A DNA stretch of 64,000 nt from an uncultured Eubacteriales bacterium (GCA_900079765.1 LT599017.1:2077766-2141765); one strand, 5' to 3'; positions 8,101 to 16,464 are shown, numbered from the stretch's first letter. Program-made: numbers and translations. Notes: generated by a model not told the origin, from the sequence alone.

Positions 8101-10915
8101 ATTGCGCCTCCACCAGGGCAACGATATTGGTATCTCGGGTGTAGACCGGCGTTAGGATGGCGCTAAGGGAGGACTTTGCCTCCTTGAGGTAGTTTTGCGT
8201 GACCTGTGCGGCGGAGTAAACTGTGAGCGTGAAAGCTTTGGTATCCCGTGCTTCACCCTTGGTCAGCGTGGCTGTAAGGACAACCGTAACCTGAGACTCC
8301 TCAGCGGGAAGGACGATGACGCCCGTGCTGCTGATCACGTCAGTCCTGCTGCTCTCCCATGAGATGGTACTGCCCAACGCTCCCGTCTTGGGCAACTTGA
8401 TCGTCCCGGCATAAGTAAAGACCAACTGGGGTAGGCTCAGGGCCGCTTTATCTGCCGCCACCGCCTGCTCCTCTGGGGATGCTACGGGGGCCCTGCCACC
8501 CTGCCATTTGAGAACGGGGTAGCCACCGTTCTGGTTTTCATCGGCGGCCAGATAGAAGGGGCCCTCCACGCTGCCGCCGTTCAGGGCTACCGCCAGCGTG
8601 TACTTTTTCATGTCCGCGCTGGTTTTCTGCTGTGCGCCGTCCGAGCTCCCCTCCCCAACGCCCTTGGCGCAGGAGCTATCCAGGTAGAAGGTATTCTGCA
8701 CGTTGCCCGGAGAGGTGCGCGTGCCGACAATCGCTCCGGTGGCCTTGTCGGCCCCGTCCGCATTGCTGACTGTGCCGACGTTGTAGCAGCTTTTAATGCT
8801 GCCCGTGCTCACACCGGTAACGCCGCCAATGCCGCCTATATCACCATTGGGGTTTTCGCCCGTCGCGGCAACCGTCGCGGTGCTGTAGCTAAATTCTATT
8901 GTGCCGGAATTCTGCCCGGCGATCCCGCCCAGTGCCACACTGTCTCCATTCAGATTCTTGGTGGCATAGCTGCTGCTCACCGGGGCAAGGGCGGCGCTGC
9001 CCGAAATCAGGCCGCCGCTGTTGTTCCCCGCGATGCCGCCGACACGCTGACCGTCGGCGGAAACCGTCACGCTGCTTGCGCAGTTTCTCACCGTGCCGTA
9101 GTTCACGCCCACGATGCCGCCGGTGTTGCTCGTGCCGGTGATAGCGCCGGAGACGGTCAGATTCTCAATTACGCCGGAGGTGTCTGTTGCATAAAACAGC
9201 CCATAGCAACTTCCCGCCAGTCCGCTGATGGTGCAGCCGTTTCCGTCAAAGCGGCCGTTGAACTTTCTGTCGTAGCCTCCGACAGAGGTCCAATTCTTAC
9301 CACCCAGATCAATATCGGCGAGCAGGACAACCTTTGCATCCAAGAGACTTTGGGCGTTAATCTGGGCAGCAAACCAGGCCAGCTCCGTGCCGGTTTTGAT
9401 GTAATAGGTTCCGCCGATGGGCGTAACGGCGGTCTTTTCCGCGCCGTCCCAGGGCTGGGCCGCGGGGAGGGCGATCATGGAGACCGCCTCGTTCACAGGC
9501 TGGGCGGCTACCGTAAACGCCCGGTCAACAAGGGGCTCGTAGCCCTTGGCGACGACGGTATAGCGGTACTCCCCAGCCGGGAGACGGTAACTGCCGTCGG
9601 ACTCGCTTTCAAGCTGTCCCGCGGTGGCATGGCTGACCGTGAGCGCGGCTCCCTGCGACAGTCCCGAGAAGGTCACCGTCTGCCGGGCCGTCTCCGTCAG
9701 AGCAACTGTGACTGTGCCGGGGGTGCCACCGTCCACGACCGTAAAGGAGACCTCGTTCGCCATCTGGTAGCCAAAGGCGGAGGCGGAGTAGACGTACTCT
9801 CCCGCCGGGAGACGGTAGACGCCGTTTGCCCCCGTCTGGGTGACACCTGCGGCGTCCTTTACCGTCAGAGCGGCGTTCGCTGGGGTCAGGTCGAAGGTCA
9901 CCTGGAATTTCTCCACCTTGGGGAGCTGGCACTCCAGGACCGGGTAGCCGCCGTTCAGATCGCCGGGGTCGGCCGCAAAACGGCTGCCTTCAGGGGCGGC
10001 CTGGTTCAGCGTATCCAGAAAAGCGATCTCCTTTAGTTTCTCCCCTGTTTTGAACGTGCAGTTAGTAACCGAGCTAGCAGAAAAAGAGCCAATGCCGATT
10101 GTGCTCTCATCCCCCATCCAATAACAGTTTCTGGCAGCTCCGGTATTTATCAGCGAACCGATCAGCGCGCCGCTGTTGCTGCCGCTGCGCACGCCTGTAT
10201 CCGCGCTGTAGCAATTCTGAATTGTCACGGTTCCTGTGGTGGTATAGCCGATCAGGCCGCCGCAATTGCTGCTAGACGTGGCAATCGTTCCGGTATTATA
10301 GCAATTTTTAACGTTTATATTATTTGTGCTGCCCGACATGCCACCGATGAGTCCACCCACCATGCCTTTGCCCTTGACAGGACCAAGGTTTGCGCAGCCA
10401 ACAAATACCGAGGTCCCGGTAGTGTCCCCCGTAATGCCGCCAATCTTGTTTCCCTTAGCGTCGATGTCCACCTTGCTGACGCAATTGACGATATTGCCAT
10501 CCTGCACCTGGCCCGCGATACCACCGATAAACGCGTTGCTTGAATATGTACTGATTATCTTACCCTCAACAGTAAGGTCCTGTACGATGCCACCTGTCCC
10601 TACCTTGGCAAACAGGCCCTGATAGGTGGCATTCCCCGCGCTGACATTCAATCCGCTGATGGTATATCCCCCGCCGTCAAGGGTGCCGGTAAACGGCGCA
10701 GTAGCGCTCCCTATAGGCGTCCATGTGCCCGTCAACACAATATCGCCGGTCAGCTTATAGGAGCCGCTCAAGCCGATCCCCTCTAACTCCGCTTGGCTGC
10801 TAATGGTTTGAACCGTCCCCCCCACCGCCATCGCAGACGACGGCAGCATCCCCAGCGTCAGGACCAGCACCAGCAGCCCGGAGAGAAAGCGTTTGCTCCA
10901 GGTTCGATTTTTCAT
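5162..10915 (-). CDS. 1917-residue S-layer-anchored surface protein with DUF4430-type domain, B12-riboswitch controlled
   Basis: Residues 1-30 are a signal peptide (MKNRTWSKRFLSG... SSAMA). GLUG-type repeats (GGLIGYTTTG, VGGIAGNNSGG) fill ~50-330 and ~520-800. Two PEGA-like repeats, each with the RLPAGEY motif, lie at ~335-480. Atrophied bacterial Ig-like modules (ISWESSRTDV, ISWESDSW) lie at ~818-1090. Residues ~1425-1507 form a DUF4430-type domain (TAFDVFERALADKGF ... DSGWMYTVDG ... IQLLYTGDW). Three SLH domains (FADVRSGAWYYDAVKYA, FTDVGNGQWYTDAVRWA, YARSAMEWAVDAG) fill ~1728-1917 and should bind secondary cell-wall polymer. DUF4430 is shared with the transcobalamin/intrinsic-factor C-terminal domain. 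Because two B12 riboswitches precede the gene, I infer a surface corrinoid-binding role. A general adhesin is the alternative. Confidence 0.9.
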   Translation of the reverse strand: MKNRTWSKRFLSGLLVLVLTLGMLPSSAMAVGGTVQTISSQAELEGIGLSGSYKLTGDIVLTGTWTPIGSATAPFTGTLDGGGYTISGLNVSAGNATYQGLFAKVGTGGIVQDLTVEGKIISTYSSNAFIGGIAGQVQDGNIVNCVSKVDIDAKGNKIGGITGDTTGTSVFVGCANLGPVKGKGMVGGLIGGMSGSTNNINVKNCYNTGTIATSSSNCGGLIGYTTTGTVTIQNCYSADTGVRSGSNSGALIGSLINTGAARNCYWMGDESTIGIGSFSASSVTNCTFKTGEKLKEIAFLDTLNQAAPEGSRFAADPGDLNGGYPVLECQLPKVEKFQVTFDLTPANAALTVKDAAGVTQTGANGVYRLPAGEYVYSASAFGYQMANEVSFTVVDGGTPGTVTVALTETARQTVTFSGLSQGAALTVSHATAGQLESESDGSYRLPAGEYRYTVVAKGYEPLVDRAFTVAAQPVNEAVSMIALPAAQPWDGAEKTAVTPIGGTYYIKTGTELAWFAAQINAQSLLDAKVVLLADIDLGGKNWTSVGGYDRKFNGRFDGNGCTISGLAGSCYGLFYATDTSGVIENLTVSGAITGTSNTGGIVGVNYGTVRNCASSVTVSADGQRVGGIAGNNSGGLISGSAALAPVSSSYATKNLNGDSVALGGIAGQNSGTIEFSYSTATVAATGENPNGDIGGIGGVTGVSTGSIKSCYNVGTVSNADGADKATGAIVGTRTSPGNVQNTFYLDSSCAKGVGEGSSDGAQQKTSADMKKYTLAVALNGGSVEGPFYLAADENQNGGYPVLKWQGGRAPVASPEEQAVAADKAALSLPQLVFTYAGTIKLPKTGALGSTISWESSRTDVISSTGVIVLPAEESQVTVVLTATLTKGEARDTKAFTLTVYSAAQVTQNYLKEAKSSLSAILTPVYTRDTNIVALVEAQLADRGFADVDVALTNRGSATSSDEIYIEDSGAIIYYYRDPETTGAYNGATVGGISFTLSKDGQSVDWGGVQANIPWDRDRVVETLREQVAGQLTWDAIKGSNSSPSEITKSLTLPIKLDTARWATISWESDSWAIAPQEAAPLDDETTGVINRQGVDAQVNLTAVIHFNLTASGEADITLSVPFDLTVLGSEGADTPEKMQQKLGSYTLERLKDSITKAAIDPAAVKGDLQFPTPVNTGVADYSAYRFTVTSKDTNVLEVNGYRGYIYRPLPGKAPVTVGFTVTMTSRANPALSASKYMEITVLPLEQEEIDEALRLMEAVRADYANALMGTNTDKDAITADLKTFREAVFAPDGQTLVYSRNINEDTGRGVAVDDLPGSEPGGPGYEQWRIFRSSRPNILEHEVLRLHQPVYNKPVTVESCLTHEVLGKYKRKYPGNRDFAALYQVGIQAQFKVTGTTGEDDDQKSSFAVTFSLDGRGLIESIPSISIEKLESGTTAFDVFERALADKGFTYEASGSYIAAVTDSKGVRLAEFDKGEDSGWMYTVDGVFPDKMMNACYLSGGENIQLLYTGDWKQEPGVVGGMTGQPTTGTVLKPEVTADKNGEAKVDMTEKGLASAIKAARDSKTDAIVIEPVIKGDASKVAVGLPKTSVSSIGSDTDADLKIETLVGNVTIPNNALAAVVSQAAGSTITIVVEAVGTKSLPAEQQKLVGDGAAFDISILSDGKKITGFDGKSITISLPYALKAGEIADGVAVWYLDDAGKLTSMACTYNKNTGLATFTTTHLSTYVVGYDAWTNPFADVRSGAWYYDAVKYAIQNGLFTGTTTTTFGPEADMSRAMLVTVLYRLEGKPAVTAGATFTDVGNGQWYTDAVRWANATGIITGYGSGMFGTNDSVTREQLAAILYRYADYRGYDTTGADDLSAYSDASGVSPYARSAMEWAVDAGLITSTTTGGLLPGDSASRAQVATILMRFVKNVVK

Positions 10916-10978
10916 TTATTCTCCTCCTCATAGAAATCTACATTTATATAAACGCCATTCGGCGCAATTTCTTCTAAC

Positions 10979-11015
10979 AAAAAAGGACGCGGCAGATATC
11001 CTATCTGCCACGTCC
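10979..11015 (-). terminator. Intrinsic terminator between riboswitch and 1917-residue surface-protein gene
   Basis: Minus-strand stem GGACG-GGCAGATA with one mismatch and a three-base loop, followed by a run of T. It matches the element at 4329-4364 and lies 64 bp before the start at 10915. Confidence 0.8.
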
Positions 11016-11075
11016 GTCTGTTTTCGTGTACCCAAAATCCGTCCGGCCTTGTGAAAAGGCCCCTTCGGTCTCGAA

Positions 11076-11282
11076 CATCGTCGGTCTTCTGGCTCATGCA
11101 TTGGGGGGCGAAGATCGCCCCTGCGCCTGTTATCCTACCTTCTCAGTTTCCCAATGGCCGGCTCACGCCGCGGATAACAGACTCCTGCACTTACAGCAAC
11201 GGGTTATGCTCCGGACTCTAACCGGATTTCCTCATCCCAGCGCCTGCCGGTTCCGGCAGTCATCACGTGGGACACGATGCAG
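11076..11282 (-). promoter_or_regulatory. Cobalamin riboswitch, proximal copy (leader 2)
   Basis: Same subtype as 4425-4640: minus strand GGAAATCCGGTTAGAGTCC, GGAGCATAACCCGTTGCTGT and the B12 box GAGCCAGAAGACCG. It controls the 1917-residue protein gene through the terminator at 10979-11015. The 10916-11808 interval has no gene; it holds this leader and the modC terminator. Confidence 0.88.
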
Positions 11283-11330
11283 CGTATTCAATTTTCAGGC
11301 CGCCTCTGTTTTAGGGAATGCTTTTAGGGC

Positions 11331-11361
11331 AAAAAAATAGCGAAACACCCTCTGAGGCGCT
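11331..11361 (-). terminator. Terminator-like hairpin between the two riboswitches (leader 2)
   Basis: Minus strand AGCGCCTC-AGA-GGGTGTTTCGCT followed by ATTTTTTT, equivalent to 4711-4741 with changed stem bases. Confidence 0.65.
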
Positions 11362-11411
11362 CCGTTACCATGACCGTCCTATCCTCGGACGGTCATACGT
11401 AGCCACCACTC

Positions 11412-11640
11412 AAAGGTATCGCATCTTCAAAAATCAGAAGGAATATCCCGACTTTGCCCATAAGCCGCTTACAGCGCGGCTCTTTCCTACTAGGGCGCCT
11501 TCCCAGCTTTCCATATACGGAACACCAGTGGCGTCTGCCCTTTCGTTGGCTTCACGGTTGTTGAGTACAATGCCGGATTTTCACCGGAGGGACTCACATG
11601 GTCCCCGCGCCTGCGGCGCCTTTCTCACAAACTGATTCTA
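11412..11640 (-). promoter_or_regulatory. Cobalamin riboswitch, distal copy (leader 2)
   Basis: Same subtype as 4795-5020: minus strand CTCCGGTGAAAATCCGG, CGCCACTGG, TGGGAAGGCGCCCTAGTAGG and AAAGTCGGGATATTCC. Confidence 0.88.
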
Positions 11641-11659
11641 TATGAACTTGTCCTGTCAC

Positions 11660-11688
11660 ATTATATAGCATGGTATAGAAAAAGTAAA
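11660..11688 (-). promoter_or_regulatory. Sigma-A type promoter of the tandem riboswitch leader 2
   Basis: Minus strand -35 TTTACT (11683-11688), 17-bp spacer, -10 TATAAT (11660-11665). Confidence 0.75.
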
Positions 11689-11723
11689 GCACTCTTTCCC
11701 ACGTTGTCCCCCTAGAAGGGTAT

Positions 11724-11764
11724 AAAAGAGGGGTGGAACTGAATCACAGTCCCGCCCCTCTTTT
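11724..11764 (-). terminator. Terminator of the molybdenum operon (after modC)
   Basis: AAGAGGGG-TGG-A-ACTG pairs with CAGTCCCGCCCCTCTT (one mismatch, one wobble), with U tracts in both directions. It is 45 bp beyond the modC stop codon. Confidence 0.75.
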
Positions 11765-11808
11765 TTGTCTCGCTTTTTCTTCGCGCTATTCTCTTTGGCT
11801 TCGCCGTC

Positions 11809-12855
11809 CTACCTCAGCAGCATGAGGTCCCGCGGGGCGATGCCCACGGTGAGGGTCTCCGGGTCGTTTAAGCCGGCCCAGTCCTCCTTGCTTAGCTCCA
11901 TGCGGAGTAGGGAGTACCCCTCCGCGCCGCCGGGCGTAGAGAGCATGACGATGGTGGAGAAAACGTCCTCAACAACCCGCTCCACCCGGCAGGGGATGGT
12001 GTTGTCCCCCGCCGCCGGGTGCGGCTTGATGAAATGTGAGCGCACGCCAAGGTGGGAAAGCCCCTCTGGTGCCGGTCGGCTCGTCTCCAGGGTGACACCC
12101 CAATCCGCTGCCTCTACTTTGTCCTCACTCGCAGCCCGCGCCTGGGAGATGTTCTTGCACCCGGAGAGGAGGCAGGAGGAGAGCGTGGCCGGAGACTCGA
12201 AGAGGTCCTTCACGCTCTGCATGGGGTCGGAGCGGCCATGGCTTAGCACGCAGACCTGGCTGCACAGGCGGTAGATTTCTTCCCGCGCGTGGGTAACGAA
12301 GACAACCGGGCCAGGGAACTGGGCCAGCCGGTCCCTCAGCTCAAGCTCCACCTGCCATTTAAGGTAGCTGTCCAAGGCCGAGAATGGCTCATCCAGCAGG
12401 AGAGCCTCCGGCTCGCTAGCCAGGATACGGGCCAGGGCCACCCGCTGCTGCTGCCCGCCGGAGAGCTGGCGCGGATACTTCCTCCCCAACTCCTCCAGAT
12501 AGAAGGCCCGCGCCAGTGCGGCGACACTCTCCTCACGCCTGGCTTTTTCCCGCACCCCGGCGGCAATGTTTTGCTCTACCGTCATATTCGGAAAGAGGGC
12601 GTAGTGCTGGAAGAGGTAACCCACCCGCCGCTTTTGAGGTGATAAATTGATTCCCTTTACAGAATCAAAAAGGACGCGCCCATTCAGGACAATACGCCCC
12701 TCATCGGGGGTAACCAGCCCGGCAATGCACTTGAGCGTCATGCTCTTGCCGCAGCCGGATGCTCCCAGCAGTCCGGTAAGCCCCTCCCCCGTCTCAAAGG
12801 AAACATCCAGCTTGAATTTCCCAAGCTGCTTTTTGATCTGAACCTCCAGGCTCAT
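11809..12855 (-). CDS. modC: Molybdate ABC transporter, ATP-binding protein
   Basis: 348 residues. It powers molybdate (or tungstate) import with the membrane protein encoded just upstream. Walker A GASGCGKS lies at ~32-39, the signature [15 protein letters not shown] at ~136, and Walker [12 protein letters not shown] at ~155. The H-loop is in FVTHAREE. Residues ~240-348 form a C-terminal regulatory domain of the MOP/TOBE kind. It overlaps modB by 4 bp (stop/start), so the two are translationally coupled. Its position beside Moco synthesis genes and a Moco riboswitch favours molybdate as substrate. A tungstate or sulfate specificity cannot be excluded from sequence alone. Confidence 0.92.
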   Translation of the reverse strand: MSLEVQIKKQLGKFKLDVSFETGEGLTGLLGASGCGKSMTLKCIAGLVTPDEGRIVLNGRVLFDSVKGINLSPQKRRVGYLFQHYALFPNMTVEQNIAAGVREKARREESVAALARAFYLEELGRKYPRQLSGGQQQRVALARILASEPEALLLDEPFSALDSYLKWQVELELRDRLAQFPGPVVFVTHAREEIYRLCSQVCVLSHGRSDPMQSVKDLFESPATLSSCLLSGCKNISQARAASEDKVEAADWGVTLETSRPAPEGLSHLGVRSHFIKPHPAAGDNTIPCRVERVVEDVFSTIVMLSTPGGAEGYSLLRMELSKEDWAGLNDPETLTVGIAPRDLMLLR

Positions 12856-13535
12856 AGAACCACCCCCACGGGCGTTCTCCCGCCCTGCCGCCGCTCCAGG
12901 AGGTTAATGGCCAAAAGCACGGTGAACGAGATAGCCAGGTTTACCGCCACCCACTTATAGGCCAGGAGGTCGTTCCCCTCCCGCCAGAGCTGGTAGACGG
13001 TGGTGGAGATCGTGGCCGTCCTGCCAGGGGTATAGCCGGAAACCATACTGGTGGCGCCATACTCCCCCAGCCCGCGGGCAAAGGCCAGGACGGTCCCCGC
13101 CATCAGGCCTTGCTTGCACCCCGGCATCAGCACCCGCCAGAACACCCAGGCATTGGAGCGGCCCAAAGTCTGCCCCGCGGCCAGGAGACTGGGGTCGAAT
13201 GCCTCAAAGGCCCCCCTCACTGTGCGGTACATCAGCGGAAAGGTGACGATGATGACGGCGAAGATGGCGGCATACCAGGTCATGGTGATCTTCGTCTCAA
13301 ATTGTGTGTAGAACCAACCGCCGATTGGTCCCTTGGGCCCCATCAGCTTGAGGAGGAAGAACCCCACCACCGTGGGGGGAAGCACCAGGGGCAAGGTGAG
13401 AATCACGTCCAGCACGCCCTTTACTCCCCTGGGCAGTCTGGCCACGTAGTAGGCCGCTAAAATCCCCAGAAAAAAGGTGCAGACGGTGGCGATGAGCGCG
13501 ATGCGCAGGGAATTTACGAGGGGGAACCAATCCAC
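12852..13535 (-). CDS. modB: Molybdate ABC transporter, permease
   Basis: 227 residues with about five to six membrane helices, the usual size for ModB. The EAA-loop region that docks on the ATPase reads AGQTLGRSNAWVFWRVLMPG, and the conserved FARGLGEYGAT stretch follows. The start is a GTG at 13535 preceded by AGGAGGCGG; no in-frame ATG near it has a better site. It lies 30 bp after modA and overlaps modC. Together the three genes make a complete ModABC importer. Confidence 0.92.
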   Translation of the reverse strand: MDWFPLVNSLRIALIATVCTFFLGILAAYYVARLPRGVKGVLDVILTLPLVLPPTVVGFFLLKLMGPKGPIGGWFYTQFETKITMTWYAAIFAVIIVTFPLMYRTVRGAFEAFDPSLLAAGQTLGRSNAWVFWRVLMPGCKQGLMAGTVLAFARGLGEYGATSMVSGYTPGRTATISTTVYQLWREGNDLLAYKWVAVNLAISFTVLLAINLLERRQGGRTPVGVVL

Positions 13536-13565
13536 GGCCCACCGCCTCCTCTCATGTCATTTTCC

Positions 13566-14447
13566 TTAGCCGGGGATGGTGAAACCGACGCTCTCAAAGA
13601 CGGCGGCGCAGTCAGGGGTCTGCAGGTAGTCGAGGAAAGCCTTGGCCGCCTCCTCGTTCTTGGTGATGTTGAGCACGGCGGCGGGATAGATGACGGGGCT
13701 CTTGAGCATGCCCTCGGGCGCGGTGTTTACCACCTGGAGCCCGGCGGAGTAGGCGTCGGTTGCGTACACCACGCCGCAGTCCACGGTGCCCTCGCTGACC
13801 CAGGTGGTGACCTCCTTCACGTTGGAGCCGAAGGTGATCTTACTCTGGATGGCATCCCAGACCCCCATGTTGGTGAATATCTCCTGGGAATACTGCCCCA
13901 CGGGCACATCGGAGTTGCCCAGGGCGATCATCTTCACCTTGTCGGTGTTCACGTCCTCAAAGGAGGCAACCCCGGCGGGGTTCCCCTCGGGCACGGCCAG
14001 AACCACCTTGTTCTCCACCAGATTGACACGGGTGCCCTGGAGCACAAAATCCAAACCCTTGTCATTGACGGAGCTATCGGCGGTGATGTCAAGCTGGTTC
14101 ATCTGCTTCTGGGCCGCGGAGATGAAGAGGTCGCAGTCAGCGCCCTCCTCGATCTGGGTCTTGAGGGTGCCGGAGGAGTCGAAGGTATAGGTAATGGTCA
14201 CGTTGGGAGCCACAGCCTTGTACATCTCGGCGATTTTGGTCAGGGTCTCCTGCATGGAGGCCGCCGCGAAGACGATGAGCTCCACCGGCTCGGCGGAGGG
14301 CTCCGGACTTGGGGTGTCGCTGGGTGTTGCGCTGGCCGTGGGGCTGGGGGTAGCGCTGGCCGGGGGGGTGGACCCAGCGCCGCCGGTACAGGCGGTTAGG
14401 GCCAGCAGGAGTGCGAGGGACAGTGTAAGCGCAGTGAGCTTTTTCAT
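13566..14447 (-). CDS. modA: Molybdate-binding lipoprotein of ABC transporter
   Basis: 293 residues from an ATG at 14447 with an AAGGAGA site. The N-terminus is a lipoprotein signal (LLALTAC, lipobox Cys about residue 19) followed by a Pro/Ser/Thr-rich linker. The mature domain has ModA hallmarks: VFAAASMQETL near the start, YTFDSSGTLKTQI, GADCDLFISA, and VVYATDAYSAG. It should bind the oxyanion outside the membrane and deliver it to ModB. An upstream in-frame ATG at 14516 would put the coding frame through the Moco riboswitch and has no signal peptide, so it was rejected. Expression is probably controlled by the Moco riboswitch that ends at its ribosome binding site. Confidence 0.93.
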   Translation of the reverse strand: MKKLTALTLSLALLLALTACTGGAGSTPPASATPSPTASATPSDTPSPEPSAEPVELIVFAAASMQETLTKIAEMYKAVAPNVTITYTFDSSGTLKTQIEEGADCDLFISAAQKQMNQLDITADSSVNDKGLDFVLQGTRVNLVENKVVLAVPEGNPAGVASFEDVNTDKVKMIALGNSDVPVGQYSQEIFTNMGVWDAIQSKITFGSNVKEVTTWVSEGTVDCGVVYATDAYSAGLQVVNTAPEGMLKSPVIYPAAVLNITKNEEAAKAFLDYLQTPDCAAVFESVGFTIPG

Positions 14448-14457
14448 TTTTATCTTC

Positions 14458-14553
14458 TCCTTCACAAATACGGTAGGCGTCGGCGTTTCCCCCGGCACCC
14501 ATTGGCCCTCCGCCATAGCGTGCTCACCGCCTTAGGACAGACGGGCTCGGACA
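14458..14553 (-). promoter_or_regulatory. Moco riboswitch (Moco RNA motif) before modA
   Basis: The minus strand shares a block pattern with the element at 18570-18700: TCCGAGCCC, CCTAAGG, GGCGG, GGGGGAAACGCCGACGCCT, and a tail GTGAAGGAGA that contains the modA ribosome binding site. There is no terminator before modA, so control is probably translational. It sits inside the 114-bp gap between the MOSC/mogA gene and modA. Confidence 0.75.
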
Positions 14554-14561
14554 ATATGGTA

Positions 14562-15494
14562 TTATCGGGCGCACTCGCCCGTAGTACCCCTCAATATCTC
14601 AAGGCCGTGCTTTAAGGACGGGAGGATACACTCCAGCCCCTCCCGCGCCGCCTTGGGACTGCCGGGCAGGTTGACGATGAGGGTACCGCCCCGGAGGACC
14701 GAGGCGCCCCGGCTCAGCATGGCCCGGTCAGTGATCTTCATGGAGTAGGCCCGGATGGCCTCGGCGATACCGGGAGCATTCCGGGTGGCCACCGCTATCG
14801 TGGCCTCCGGCGTGCAGTCCCTGGGAGAAAAACCGGTACCGCCGGTTGTGAGTACCAGGTGGCACTGCCTGCCGTCGGACAAGCGGATCAGCTCGGTCTC
14901 AATGCGGCTGCGCTCGTCGGGCAGCAGGACCTCCTCCACCACCTCGTAACCCGCATTCACTAGCATATCGCGCAGGATGGGGCCGCTCTCGTCCACCCGC
15001 TCCCCACGAAAGCCCTTATCGCTAAGAGTCACCACGGCCGCCCGCATAGGCGCGTCGGCGGCAGGTGGGAGCAGGGTCAGATCATCCCCCACCTTCAGCT
15101 CCCCGCCCCGGAGTACTTGGGCGAAGACCCCCTCCCGGGGCATGATGCAGTCCCCCACCGTCTTATAGATATTGCAGTGGGAATGGCACTCCTTGCCGAT
15201 CTGGGTCATCTCCAGCAGTACCTCTCCGCAGGAGAATCGGGTGCCCACAGGAAGGGCCCGGAAGTCAAACCCCTCCACTACAAGATTCTCCCCAAAGGCC
15301 CCGAAGTCCACTTCTGCCCCCTTGGCGCGGAATGCGTCGATTTTTTCCAGGGAAAGAAGGCTCACCTGCCGGTGCCAGTTGCCCGCATGGGCGTCCCCCT
15401 CAATTCCCCAGCCCTCCACCAGCTTGGCGGTGGGGATCTGGTGCTTTTGAGTGCCCTTTTTTTCACTGATACAGATGGCTTTAATGACGCCCAT
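14562..15494 (-). CDS. MOSC domain - molybdopterin adenylyltransferase fusion
   Basis: 310 residues in two parts. Residues ~1-145 form a MOSC domain with the conserved Cys in IGKECHSHC; MOSC proteins handle sulfur or bind molybdopterin. Residues ~150-310 form a MogA/MoaB-type adenylyltransferase domain (AAVVTLSDKG, LTTGGTGFSPRDCTPEAT, LPGSPKAA), which activates molybdopterin with AMP before Mo insertion. The start overlaps closely with the end of moaA (2 bp apart). The fusion is known in anaerobic bacteria. Its place directly before the internal Moco riboswitch makes it the last biosynthetic gene of the operon. Confidence 0.9.
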   Translation of the reverse strand: MGVIKAICISEKKGTQKHQIPTAKLVEGWGIEGDAHAGNWHRQVSLLSLEKIDAFRAKGAEVDFGAFGENLVVEGFDFRALPVGTRFSCGEVLLEMTQIGKECHSHCNIYKTVGDCIMPREGVFAQVLRGGELKVGDDLTLLPPAADAPMRAAVVTLSDKGFRGERVDESGPILRDMLVNAGYEVVEEVLLPDERSRIETELIRLSDGRQCHLVLTTGGTGFSPRDCTPEATIAVATRNAPGIAEAIRAYSMKITDRAMLSRGASVLRGGTLIVNLPGSPKAAREGLECILPSLKHGLEILRGTTGECAR

Positions 15495-15496
15495 GC

Positions 15497-16462
15497 CTAT
15501 CCTCCGATCTGAGACATATTGCGTGCCTCGTCTGCCTGCCGCTCACCAAAGCTGTGCCGTGCGGGCTTTCCCACGATTGCGGCCGACATTGCGGCCTGAA
15601 TCTCCCCATCGTCGGCGCCGCCACGCAGGAGGGCACGCAGATCCAGCCCGTCTCCGTGGCAAAGGCACAGCTTTAAAAACCCCTCGCTGGTAAGTCGCAC
15701 GCGGTTACAATCCCGGCAAAAGCTGTGGCTTACCGCATCGATAAAGCCCACCGCCCCTTTGAATCCGGGCGACACATAGTACCGGGCCGGGCCAAACCCC
15801 CGGCGCTCCTCCGTGGGGGCGAGGTCGGGCCACGCCTCCAGTACGGCCTGCTCCACACGCCCCTGCTCCAGGGGAATAAAGTCCACACCATGGCCGATGG
15901 GCATCATCTCAATAAAGCGCACATCCATAGGATAGTGCATCGCAAGCTCCGCCAAAGCGAGAAGGCCGGGAAGGCCGCTCTCTGCCAGGGGCACGCAGTT
16001 TAGCTTGACCTTCAGCCCCAATCTGATCGCCTCGTAGAGCCCGGCGAGCACCTGCGGCAGTGCGTCCCGCCCGGTGATACGGCGGTAGGCCTCACGGTCC
16101 AGGGTATCCAGGCTAATATTGATGCCATCCACTCCCAGCTCTGCCAGGGCGGGCAACTGCTCCTTCAGCAAAACTCCGTTGGTGGTGAGGGTGACGTGTT
16201 CGATACCAGGCAGGGCCTTCAACTCCCGCATCAGGTCGGCACAGCCCTTGCGCACCAATGGCTCCCCGCCGGTGACCTTCAGAGTTCGGATACCCAGCCG
16301 CACCGCGATGGCGCAGATCCGGATGATCTCCTCAAAACGCAAAATCTCCTCGTGAGGGATGAAGGGCAGGTCCTCAGGCATACAATACCGGCAGCGCAGA
16401 TTGCATCGGTCTGTGATCGAGAGACGCATATAATCGATGTCGCGCCCAAATTGATCCCGCAT
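15497..16462 (-). CDS. moaA: GTP 3',8-cyclase (molybdenum cofactor synthesis, radical SAM)
   Basis: 321 residues. It makes 3',8-cyclo-GTP from GTP, the first step of molybdopterin synthesis. The radical-SAM cluster motif is CNLRCRYC at ~24-31. The second, C-terminal 4Fe-4S cluster motif CRDCNRVRLTSEGFLKLC is present at ~245-262, and a GGEPLVRKG SAM-binding stretch follows the first. The ATG at 16462 has a GAGGTG site six bases upstream; a GTG at 16468 is also in frame. The start overlaps the moaC stop. The C-terminal GGG residues typical of many MoaA proteins are not evident; it ends SQIGG. Confidence 0.94.
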   Translation of the reverse strand: MRDQFGRDIDYMRLSITDRCNLRCRYCMPEDLPFIPHEEILRFEEIIRICAIAVRLGIRTLKVTGGEPLVRKGCADLMRELKALPGIEHVTLTTNGVLLKEQLPALAELGVDGINISLDTLDREAYRRITGRDALPQVLAGLYEAIRLGLKVKLNCVPLAESGLPGLLALAELAMHYPMDVRFIEMMPIGHGVDFIPLEQGRVEQAVLEAWPDLAPTEERRGFGPARYYVSPGFKGAVGFIDAVSHSFCRDCNRVRLTSEGFLKLCLCHGDGLDLRALLRGGADDGEIQAAMSAAIVGKPARHSFGERQADEARNMSQIGG

Positions 16463-16464
16463 AA

